Assembly (NCBI GenBank): GCA_016195985.1
Contig: JACPYP010000008.1
Coordinates: forward strand, 1-38,271
DNA from: Acidobacteriota bacterium
GTDB taxonomy: Bacteria; Acidobacteriota; Holophagae; Holophagales; Holophagaceae
Length of the DNA stretch: 38,271 bases
Direction: 5' to 3'
The notes beneath the pieces were generated by a model, which did no database searches, had not been told where the DNA came from, and saw nothing but the letters and a program-made list of their open reading frames with translations. Both the position numbers and the translations under genes were made by a program. Shown here in pieces: positions 32,789-38,271 of this stretch (the first letter of the stretch is position 1; each line of letters starts with the position of its first letter).

Positions 32789-33031
32789 TCAGTGCTGGCA
32801 GGCCGGAGCCATGCCGAGGCTCACGGAGCCACCCACCACGCGGACCTTGCCCTTGCTGCCCAGGAAGGCGAGGACGCCGTCGAAGTCGAAGCTGTCGCCG
32901 TGGCAGTTGCAGTAGATGGCGGAAGGACCGTGAACGGCGGCGGAAGCCGCGCGAAGCTCTTCCACTGAGCAGGTACCGCCCTTCTCCACCAGGAGGCCCA
33001 GCAGATCGTGGCCGTAGAGGGGTTCGGACAT
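32789..33031 (-). CDS. YecH-like metal-binding protein
   Basis: An 80-residue protein resembling E. coli YecH (DUF2492) along its length: the opening GHDLLGLLVEKGG, then YCNCHGDSFDFDGVLAFLGSKGKV, and the closing CQH. The Cys-x-Cys-His pair and the terminal Cys-x-His could together bind one metal ion. The role of the family is not established. The ATG at 33031 has CCGGAG six to seven bases upstream; the ATG at 33055 would place its AGGAG only two bases away. The leader contains a perfect palindrome (see the regulatory feature). Confidence 0.85.
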   Translation of the reverse strand: MSEPLYGHDLLGLLVEKGGTCSVEELRAASAAVHGPSAIYCNCHGDSFDFDGVLAFLGSKGKVRVVGGSVSLGMAPACQH

Positions 33032-33044
33032 GGTGGTCTCCGGT

Positions 33045-33074
33045 TCAGGAGTCATGGCTCCTGAATTCATTCTA
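33045..33074 (-). promoter_or_regulatory. Promoter box and palindrome in the yecH-like leader
   Basis: On the minus strand a TAGAAT -10 box (33074-33069) is followed within five bases by the perfect 7-bp inverted repeat TCAGGAG-N6-CTCCTGA (33064-33045). It would span the transcription start and the 5' leader. It could be a repressor operator, perhaps metal-responsive given the product, or an RNA hairpin just before the ribosome-binding site. Confidence 0.4.
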
Positions 33075-33105
33075 AGGCCTTCCCCGGTGATGGCGGTCAC
33101 GACAC

Positions 33106-34428
33106 TCAGGCCTTCCAGGACTTCGAATACACGTCCAGCACCCCGGTCTTGACCACGTCCAGCCCGGTGTCCGCATCGGTGAGGACCACAGCGTATTCGT
33201 CCGGGCTCGAGGTGTTCTGCCGCCACTGCCAGCCGGTGTAGCCGATGCCTGCGGCGTTCATCCGGCTCAACCCCGCCTCCAGGTAGAACTGGCCAGGATC
33301 CTCGGCGGTGCGCACCCCGAACTGCTGGATGAAGACAGGGACGTTGCGGCTGGCCTTCATGGCCGCCAGAGCCCCCAGCCGGGCATCGAGGGTCGCCAGG
33401 TTCTGGGCCTGGGTGCCGTTGGGATGGATGAAGAGGTTGCCGGTGTAGACCACCCGGTTGGCCCACCGGGGTGCCGCGATGTAGGCCTCGTCGCAGAGGT
33501 TGATGTTGTAGGCATCCCGGGCGCCGACGAGGAAGGGCGTGCGGGTGTCTCCGGCGGCCTCCTCGATGGCGGTCATGAGCTCCTGGTAGAAGGCCGAGAC
33601 CTCGGCCGCGGCGGCGGCATCCCGGCCCGCCAGGGGTTCGGGCAGCAGCTCGTAGAAGGCGATGTTCGGCTTGGTCCTGAGGAGGCCCGCCAGGTGGACC
33701 CAGGCCTCCTTGAACAGCTGGCGCTGGGTGAGGTCGGTCCAGAAGTTGTGGCCGCCTGGGAAGCGGCCGCTGGGATCGCAGTAGGCGACCATGCCCGCGT
33801 TCTGCAGGCCGTTCTGGCCGCAGTTCGAATCGATGGCGGGGATCACCCAGAGCCCCGCATCGAGGCACCATTGGATTTCCTTGAGGAATTGGGCGAGATG
33901 GGCCGGATCGAAGTGCCCGGGGGAACCATCCAGGCGGCTCTCCACATCGGTGCCTCCGTAGAGCCCCCACCAGCGGATGAGCACCCGCACCACCCGCGCG
34001 CCCTGAACCGCCATCGTGGCGGCATCGGTGCTCCGCATCTCGCCCCAGGTGCCTTCATTCATGCCGCGCAGGAGGATGGGAGCCCCGCTGGGCAGGAGCA
34101 TCTGCGAGCCGTTCAGAGTGAGGCGGGCCGGTCCAGCCGGGGGCGGAGAAGGGGAAGGCCCGGGGCCGCCCGGCCCGCTCCCCCCGCAGGCCGCGGCCAC
34201 CAGGGTGCTGGCCAGGGCCACGAGGGCCGTTCGCCGGCTGATCAGCGGGCTGATCTGCGGGCTGATCTGCGGGCTGATCTGCGGGCTGATCTGTGGGCTG
34301 ATCTGCGGGCTGATCTGTGGGCTGATCTGCGGGACATGGGCCCAGGGCAGGCTGGACGGGGACATGGCGGGGAAACCTCGCAGGACAGCGCCCGGATTCA
34401 GATCCTGGCGGAAGGTGGGGGCAGACAT
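33106..34428 (-). CDS. GH5-like (cellulase-fold) Tat-exported lipoprotein with altered catalytic motifs
   Basis: A 440-residue protein. After ~30 residues come seven QISP tetrapeptides, then a twin-arginine signal with lipobox (LISRRTALVALAS...VAAAC). The rest resembles glycoside hydrolase family 5: LRGMNEGTWGEM, ARVVRVLIRWWGL, WCLDAGLWVIPAID, and a late GYTGWQW. The usual acid/base motif NEP is here LLPEP, keeping Glu but replacing Asn by Pro. The usual nucleophile motif (G-E-F/W-G after beta-7) is IQQFG, with Gln369 where the catalytic Glu is expected. It is therefore probably not an active retaining glycosidase and may bind glycans. Starts at 34428 or 34365 are both possible; neither has a strong ribosome-binding site. 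It lies 80 bp downstream of holB on the same strand. Confidence 0.8.
   Translation of the reverse strand: MSAPTFRQDLNPGAVLRGFPAMSPSSLPWAHVPQISPQISPQISPQISPQISPQISPQISPLISRRTALVALASTLVAAACGGSGPGGPGPSPSPPPAGPARLTLNGSQMLLPSGAPILLRGMNEGTWGEMRSTDAATMAVQGARVVRVLIRWWGLYGGTDVESRLDGSPGHFDPAHLAQFLKEIQWCLDAGLWVIPAIDSNCGQNGLQNAGMVAYCDPSGRFPGGHNFWTDLTQRQLFKEAWVHLAGLLRTKPNIAFYELLPEPLAGRDAAAAAEVSAFYQELMTAIEEAAGDTRTPFLVGARDAYNINLCDEAYIAAPRWANRVVYTGNLFIHPNGTQAQNLATLDARLGALAAMKASRNVPVFIQQFGVRTAEDPGQFYLEAGLSRMNAAGIGYTGWQWRQNTSSPDEYAVVLTDADTGLDVVKTGVLDVYSKSWKA
34237..34332 (-). repeat. 12-bp tandem repeat encoding QISP units
   Basis: Seven consecutive 12-bp units, GCTGATCTGCGG on the plus strand with two C-to-T variants (34249-34332), plus one degenerate unit (GCTGATCAGCGG, 34237-34248). 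They lie inside the N-terminus of the GH5-like gene, just before the twin-arginine motif, and encode Gln-Ile-Ser-Pro. A 12-bp unit keeps the frame, so copy-number change alters spacing, not reading. Confidence 0.9.
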
Positions 34429-34486
34429 CCCATAGACCCCGCCCCCGGGCCCGGGTTGACCCTGGGAGCCGCATGCACCAAAGCCC

Positions 34487-34516
34487 GATCGATCTAGGCC
34501 GGATCGATCTAGGCCG
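34487..34516. repeat. 15-bp tandem duplication at the end of holB
   Basis: GATCGATCTAGGCCG occurs twice in a row (34487-34501, 34502-34516). The holB stop codon (CTA on the plus strand, 34509-34511) lies within the right copy, and the left copy carries the same stop in frame. Confidence 0.85.
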
Positions 34517-35528
34517 GCTCCCCTCCCAACGCCAGGGCCACTTCCCGCAGCAGCGGCTCGGGGCTGAGGTTCCGGGGCAGGTGCCTCAGGGCCATCAGCA
34601 CCGCTTCCTGGGGGCTTTTCAAATCGCGGGCTGCGGTGGCCAGCGGCGCCAGCTCCTCGCGCCAGGGGGCCAGGGCCGGGCCCTCGCCGGCCCGCAGGCG
34701 GGCCAGGTCCGCCAACAGGCGCAGCAGCAGTTCCAGGGGTTGGCGCAGCTGCTCTCCCTGGGCCAGGGCGGAATCCTTTTCGGGCAGCAGGGGCCCGGCC
34801 CATTCGGCGAAAGGACGGCCTCCGAGAAGGGCGATCCAGGCCTCCACCTGCGCTTCGGCGCGGCGGAAGGCGGCTTCGTCCAGAAAACGCAGGCTGCCCT
34901 CGCCCAGGGCCGTCCAGCGGTCATGATCGCCTTCCTGCCAGCCGTGGCGTTGGGCCACGGCCCAGGCTTCCCGCGGGGCCAGGGGCGCGAAGGGAATCCG
35001 CTCGCAGCGGCTGCGGATGGTCTGCAGCAGGGCTTCGGGCCGGTGCGTGACCAGGATGAAGTGAGTGTCCCGCGGCGGCTCTTCCAACGTCTTCAGCAGA
35101 ATGTTTCCGCTGGATTCGTTGAGGCGGTGGGCTTCCTCCACCAGGATCCAGCGATGGCAGCCCAGGGGCGGCGCCAGGGCGGCCCACTCGATGACACCCC
35201 GGCTGAAGCGCGGCTGGTTGTTGGAATCGAGCCCTTCCCGGATCTGATCGATGCGGATGACGCCGGCCTTGCCCTCGGGCGCGATGCGGAGCAGGTTCGG
35301 CAGTTCGAAGGGCAGTTCATCCTCCATGAACAGCCGGCAGCCCTCGCATTGGCCGCAGGCGCTGCGCCGCAGGCAGATCTCCCGCTGGGCCAGCTCAAGG
35401 GCCACGCGGCGCTTGCCGATGCCTTCGGGCCCCGTGAACAGCAAGGAACCGCGGATGCGGCCCTCGTTCAGGCGTCCGAGCAAGCGTTCGCGGATGGCCT
35501 GGTGGCCCGCGATGCCAGGCGAGTACAT
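34509..35528 (-). CDS. holB: DNA polymerase III subunit delta' (clamp-loader)
   Basis: Part of the clamp loader that places the sliding clamp on DNA. The 339-residue AAA+ protein starts with GHQAIRERLLGRLNEGRI and has a P-loop-like GPEGIGKRR, the zinc-binding cluster ICLRRSACGQCEGC, WILVEEAHRLNESSGNILLKTLEEPP (Walker B region) and the sensor-1 LVTHRPEALLQTIRSRCERI with the SRC motif. The size and missing C-terminal extension separate it from DnaX. The ATG at 35528 overlaps the tmk stop by one base (TGATG), so the two are coupled; the tmk-holB order is common in bacteria. Confidence 0.92.
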   Translation of the reverse strand: MYSPGIAGHQAIRERLLGRLNEGRIRGSLLFTGPEGIGKRRVALELAQREICLRRSACGQCEGCRLFMEDELPFELPNLLRIAPEGKAGVIRIDQIREGLDSNNQPRFSRGVIEWAALAPPLGCHRWILVEEAHRLNESSGNILLKTLEEPPRDTHFILVTHRPEALLQTIRSRCERIPFAPLAPREAWAVAQRHGWQEGDHDRWTALGEGSLRFLDEAAFRRAEAQVEAWIALLGGRPFAEWAGPLLPEKDSALAQGEQLRQPLELLLRLLADLARLRAGEGPALAPWREELAPLATAARDLKSPQEAVLMALRHLPRNLSPEPLLREVALALGGEPA

Positions 35529-36193
35529 CAGTCGGCCCCGAAGCCGGAGCTGCGCAACAAAGGCGCCACCCGCTGCCAGATGGCGGCTTCCACCTGGTCC
35601 GCAGGGTCCCGGGCGGGAATGAGGGCCACGCGGTTGGGATGGTTCTGGGCGATCGCCAGGAAGCGGTTCCGCACCCGCCGGTGGAATTCCAGTTCGGCCT
35701 CATCGAACCGCGTTTCGGCGAATTCAGCGCCCAGCGCCAGGTTGCGCACCTCCACGCGCTGGAGAGAGGCCTCGGGATCCATGTCCAGCATCAGGGTGAG
35801 ATGGGGCCTGAGCCCCCGCAACACCAGCTCGTTGAGGCGGTCCATGGAGGATTCGGCCACGCCGCTGGCCCCCTGGTAGGCCCGTGTGGAATCCTCGAAA
35901 CGATCCACCAGCACGATCTTGCCTTCCGCCAGGGCGGGCCGGATGAGGGCTTCGAGATGCTGGGCGCGGTCCGCGTAAAAGAGCAGGAGCTCCGCCTCCG
36001 GACACCAGGTTTCGCCACTGCCGTGGCGCTCCAGCAGCAGGCGGCGCAGCTCGCGGCCCAGGGCCGTTCCGCCGGGCTCCTTCGATACCATGACGGGCAA
36101 ATCCAAGCGCCTCAAACGCTCAGAAAGGCGGAGCAGCTGGGTGGACTTCCCCGACCCCTCCACGCCCTCGATGGTGATGAACACGCCCTGCAC
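35528..36193 (-). CDS. tmk: Thymidylate kinase
   Basis: Phosphorylates dTMP to dTDP. The 221-residue protein has the P-loop GVEGSGKST near the N-terminus, KEPGGT (dTMP-binding), VDRFEDSTRAYQG (the DR(Y/F/H) motif and lid region) and the later LMLDMDPEASLQR. The start is GTG at 36193, with GGAGG four to five bases upstream and the family opening (GVFITIEGVEGSGK) right after. A TATCCT box at 36212-36217 gives a ~12-nt leader. Forms an operon with holB and perhaps the GH5-like gene. It works in the same pathway as dut elsewhere in the window. Confidence 0.95.
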   Translation of the reverse strand: MQGVFITIEGVEGSGKSTQLLRLSERLRRLDLPVMVSKEPGGTALGRELRRLLLERHGSGETWCPEAELLLFYADRAQHLEALIRPALAEGKIVLVDRFEDSTRAYQGASGVAESSMDRLNELVLRGLRPHLTLMLDMDPEASLQRVEVRNLALGAEFAETRFDEAELEFHRRVRNRFLAIAQNHPNRVALIPARDPADQVEAAIWQRVAPLLRSSGFGAD

Positions 36194-36280
36194 AGAACCT
36201 CCCTGGATTCGAGGATACCCGGCCCCGGAGGACAGACCCCGGGCACAGTGCTATCCTGCTCGAAACACCAGGAGTTCCAG
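36194..36280. promoter_or_regulatory. Divergent promoters with matching TATCCT boxes
   Basis: TATCCT occurs on the minus strand at 36217-36212 (for tmk) and on the plus strand at 36252-36257 (for the zinc-ribbon gene). Both are followed by short leaders that contain a Shine-Dalgarno. No strong -35 hexamers are seen for either. Confidence 0.45.
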
Positions 36281-37465
36281 GTGGCCGAAGCGATCCATTG
36301 CCCGAGCTGCACCACGCGCTACCGCCTCAGCCCCGAGCGGCTGAAGCCGGCCATCCGCCGTGCCAAATGCTTCAGTTGCGGCGGCGTGTTCCCGGTCGGC
36401 GATGTCGTGCAGCGCTTGCTGGCCCTCCGGCCCGCCATCCAGCCGGATCCCTTGCCCGACGCGCTGCCCGATGCCTTGCCCGACATGTCGGCCGATGTCT
36501 CGCCTGACGTCTCGCCCGATGTCTCGCCCGATGTCTCACATCGGGGGACGGCAGGCTTCACCCTGGATGACGTGGCCGCTGCCCATGCCTACCTGCCGGA
36601 ATCCGAGCCCCTGCTCGAGCCCGACAAGGTGCCCACGCTGGAACTGAGCGATCTGGACGTGGCCGATGCCGAGATCCTCGAGAAGACCCTCGCGGAAACC
36701 CCAGGGTCCCTGCCCGAAACCAAGCCCGGGGGCCCCATTCCCTTCCCTCCGGAGATCACGGAGACCACCCTTTCCGGCTACACCTCCGCCCGGGACGCCA
36801 TCGAAAAGCTCTTCGGCAACGTGCCTGCGGCCGCCAGCGCCCTGAAGGTGAACCGGGAACCCGGCGCCATGGACATGGAAGCCACCATGTCCGCCCTGGA
36901 CACCACCCTGGGAACGGCCCCCACTCCCCCGGCCCCAGGCACTGAATCCGCGGGCGGCAACCCCCTATCCACGGGCGATGGCCCCACGGCCGCGGGCCTG
37001 ACAGAGGAAGATCTCGCCGGGTCCTCCACCTCCACCATGCGCCTGTCCCAGGAAGACCTTCAGGCCATCGTGGCTTCCGCTCCCGCGCCTGCCCCTGCCG
37101 CCGAGCCCACCGTGGCCCTGCGCGCCTCGGACCTTCTCGCCGCCAAGGGATCCCCCGCCTTCACGCCCACGAACGACCCCCAGGAAAGCGGAGCAGAACT
37201 GCTGCGCCTCAAGATCGGCGAGGACATCTACGGCGGCCTCACCATGCCCCAGATCATCGCCTGGGTCGAGGAGGGCCGCATCCTCGAGAACCATCTCGTC
37301 GCCCGGCAGCAGAGCGAGAATTGGCTGGAAGCCCATAAAGTGCCCGGCCTGCGGCCCGTCTTCGAGCGCCTCCGCCGGGAACGCAGTGGCGGCGCCCCCA
37401 GCCTGAGCCTCGGCGAAATCGCCCCCAAGAAGAGCCTCTTCGGCGGCTTGTTCGGAAAGAACTGA
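36281..37465 (+). CDS. Zinc-ribbon (MJ0042-type) protein with acidic/Pro-rich linker and GYF-like C-terminal domain
   Basis: A 394-residue protein. The N-terminal ~35 residues form a zinc ribbon (CPSCTTRYRL...KCFSCGGVFPV), as in MJ0042/zf-ribbon proteins of many Proteobacteria and Acidobacteria. Then come eight tetrapeptides (DPLP, DALP x2, DMSA, DVSP x3, DVSH), a long low-complexity acidic and Pro/Ala-rich region, and around residues 305-365 a segment (YGGLTMPQIIAWVEEGRI, NWLEAHKVPGLRPVFE) like the GYF_2 domain, which binds proline-rich peptides. The end is basic and hydrophobic (KKSLFGGLFGKN). The start is GTG at 36281, six to seven bases after AGGAG. The next gene starts one base after its stop and encodes a very Pro-rich protein, a possible partner. 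Function unknown. Confidence 0.8.
   Translation: MAEAIHCPSCTTRYRLSPERLKPAIRRAKCFSCGGVFPVGDVVQRLLALRPAIQPDPLPDALPDALPDMSADVSPDVSPDVSPDVSHRGTAGFTLDDVAAAHAYLPESEPLLEPDKVPTLELSDLDVADAEILEKTLAETPGSLPETKPGGPIPFPPEITETTLSGYTSARDAIEKLFGNVPAAASALKVNREPGAMDMEATMSALDTTLGTAPTPPAPGTESAGGNPLSTGDGPTAAGLTEEDLAGSSTSTMRLSQEDLQAIVASAPAPAPAAEPTVALRASDLLAAKGSPAFTPTNDPQESGAELLRLKIGEDIYGGLTMPQIIAWVEEGRILENHLVARQQSENWLEAHKVPGLRPVFERLRRERSGGAPSLSLGEIAPKKSLFGGLFGKN
36446..36541 (+). repeat. 12-bp degenerate tandem repeat encoding DxxP tetrapeptides
   Basis: Eight in-frame 12-bp units. The last four are nearly identical (GATGTCTCGCCT, GACGTCTCGCCC, GATGTCTCGCCC, GATGTCTCACAT), while the first four are more diverged (GATCCCTTGCCC, GACGCGCTGCCC, GATGCCTTGCCC, GACATGTCGGCC). 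They encode DPLP-DALP-DALP-DMSA-DVSP-DVSP-DVSP-DVSH after the zinc ribbon. Confidence 0.85.
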
Positions 37466-37466
37466 C

Positions 37467-38051
37467 ATGCAGATCCTCCTCCTCGCCGCGCTGCTGGGCC
37501 TGACCCAGGAGCCGCCCCTGCAGATCCCGCCCCCGCCCCAGGAGGCCCCGGCCCCCAAGGATGAGAAGCCCGCCGCCAACGCAGCCCGGCCTCCGGCGCC
37601 CGGGGTTTCCAAGCCTGCGCCCACGCCTGCCCCGCCGCCCCAGGCCGCGGCCAATGCCGCCTCACCGCTCTCTTTCCTCTCCGAGAGCTACAGCTATGCG
37701 TGGGACCGCGTCATCCCGCTGTCCATCAACCTGGATGGGCTCAAGGTCACCAAGATCTTCTTCAACAAGCGCGTCGTGGAGCCGGGTTTCTTCAGCATCC
37801 TCAAAGGCGCCGAGTTCGGCACCCGGGCCCAGGTGGAGGTCACCAACACCGGCAGCCATCCCAAGGTTCCCGGCTTCGCCGTGGCCGTGATGGACAAGGA
37901 CGGACGCCTTCTGGGCGTGGCCTCCGGCGGCACCAAGGTGGGCACCGTCAAACCCGGCGAAACCGAAACCTTCGACCTGAACTTCAGCCAGGTGAAAGAA
38001 CGCCTGTCCACCGGCGACAAGTTCTACCTGGCCATCGAACTCAGGAATTAG
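37467..38051 (+). CDS. Secreted Pro-rich protein with an Ig-like C-terminal domain, function unknown
   Basis: A 194-residue protein. It starts with a short hydrophobic signal (MQILLLAALLGLTQ), then residues about 15-65 are extremely rich in Pro and Ala (IPPPPQEAPAPKDEK, PTPAPPPQAAANAA), then a folded part that looks like an immunoglobulin/FxLYD-type beta sandwich: AQVEVTNTGSHPKVPGFAVA, DKDGRLLGVASGGT, VKPGETETFDLNFSQV. Such domains often sit in extracytoplasmic proteins. It begins one base after the stop of the GYF-like gene (TGACATG), so the two are probably co-translated; a proline-rich partner for a GYF domain is suggestive but the compartments differ. A weak GGAAAG precedes the ATG. Confidence 0.75.
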   Translation: MQILLLAALLGLTQEPPLQIPPPPQEAPAPKDEKPAANAARPPAPGVSKPAPTPAPPPQAAANAASPLSFLSESYSYAWDRVIPLSINLDGLKVTKIFFNKRVVEPGFFSILKGAEFGTRAQVEVTNTGSHPKVPGFAVAVMDKDGRLLGVASGGTKVGTVKPGETETFDLNFSQVKERLSTGDKFYLAIELRN

Positions 38052-38083
38052 GGCTGTCCCGAAACCCGCGCAGCACGAACCCC

Positions 38084-38271
38084 CGAGGCGCGGGGGTCCG
38101 GGGGGAGGCTCCATGTCCACGAGCCAAGACGAGTGGGAGCGGCGCATCGCGCCGCGTGACATGGAGACGCGCAGCGAAGCGGAGCGTGGAACCCCCGGAG
38201 AGCATCAGCCGAGGACGGCTCCGCCGGCCGAGGCGCGGGGGTCCGGGGGGAGGCTCCATGTCCACGAGCCA
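38084..38271. repeat. Long direct repeat at the window edge with Shine-Dalgarno-like GGGGGAGG and ATG
   Basis: CCGAGGCGCGGGGGTCCGGG and the following GAGGCTCCATGTCCACGAGC occur at 38084-38126 and again at 38228-38271. The copies differ by one G in the poly-G run, and the second is cut by the window end. The period is 144 bp. The intervening DNA carries a perfect hairpin GCGGCGC-ATC-GCGCCGC (38139-38155). Both copies look like a ribosome-binding site followed by ATG, so at least one may start a real gene beyond the edge. Confidence 0.7.
38113..38271 (+). CDS. Possible small ORF, partial, inside the terminal repeat
   Basis: An open frame from the ATG at 38113 to the window end: MSTSQDEWERRIAPRDMETR, continuing SEAERGTPGEHQPRTAPP. 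It has GGGGGAGG five bases upstream, a strong ribosome-binding site. The second repeat copy has the same start in another frame (ATG at 38258). Amino-acid content looks like translated repeat DNA rather than a folded protein, so it may be a shadow of a repeat element. Confidence 0.2.
   Translation, partial: MSTSQDEWERRIAPRDMETRSEAERGTPGEHQPRTAPPAEARGSGGRLHVHEP

Noticed and set aside
34237-34332. 12-bp repeat array as a CRISPR
   Set aside because: Units are contiguous with no spacers and lie in frame inside a gene.
34509-35528. Calling this AAA+ gene dnaX (tau/gamma)
   Set aside because: It is only 339 residues, lacks the long C-terminal part, and is coupled to tmk, the usual position of holB.

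Overview
The window is about 38 kb of high-GC (roughly 65-70% G+C by eye) bacterial chromosome, densely packed with genes on both strands and with no tRNA, rRNA, CRISPR array, insertion sequence or prophage that I can see. A porin-like start, several lipoproteins, a periplasmic cyclophilin and a type IV prepilin peptidase point to a Gram-negative cell. Secreted tricorn-like S41 protease, a c-type-haem chemoreceptor, methylmalonyl-CoA epimerase and the general protein style suggest Acidobacteriota, class Holophagae (Geothrix-like). This placement is inference from style and was not checked by any search.

Layout. 1-1.3 kb: start of a porin-like gene and an AraC regulator, both minus. 1.35-6.4 kb: secreted S41 protease and a MetX-like alpha/beta hydrolase (plus), meeting a dienelactone hydrolase (minus) with a shared CTAG stop. 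6.6-10.9 kb: dut (minus), then a haem-binding chemoreceptor, an unknown lipoprotein and a YdjM-type membrane metal hydrolase (plus). 10.9-13.5 kb: rlmN-type radical SAM methyltransferase, and an AhpD-like/GNAT/GNAT operon (minus) divergent from a MocR regulator (13.6-15.0 kb, plus). 15.1-17.7 kb: M16 zinc protease and a lipoprotein joining an Ig-like domain to glycine-rich collagen-like tracts. 17.9-21.5 kb: four-gene ABC exporter operon (ATPase-permease-ATPase-permease). 21.6-28.2 kb: 7-TM orphan protein, dnaE with a possible 44-codon leader ORF, cysE, and a holin-superfamily membrane protein. 28.2-29.0 kb: a low-GC patch with a small lipoprotein. 29.0-33.1 kb: cyclophilin/acyltransferase pair, pilD-type peptidase, an epimerase/esterase pair, and a YecH-like metal-binding protein. 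33.1-36.2 kb: a GH5-like Tat lipoprotein whose catalytic motifs are altered, then holB and tmk. 36.3-38.3 kb: zinc-ribbon/GYF-like protein, a Pro-rich secreted protein, and a long repeat at the window edge.

Most genes are housekeeping or envelope functions. The less ordinary signals are: (i) apparently leaderless genes with a TANNNT box ending 6-7 nt before ATG and no Shine-Dalgarno (rlmN, M16 protease, cysE, pilD); (ii) 12-bp tandem repeats that stay in frame and encode tetrapeptides (QISP, DVSP/DALP) in two unrelated genes, with a third 12-bp repeat in non-coding DNA; (iii) the apparently catalytically dead GH5-like protein; (iv) two long imperfect inverted repeats and one long direct repeat between genes. 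I do not see a defence island or a clearly new multi-gene system. The best candidates for something undescribed are the single proteins and sequence patterns in the findings.
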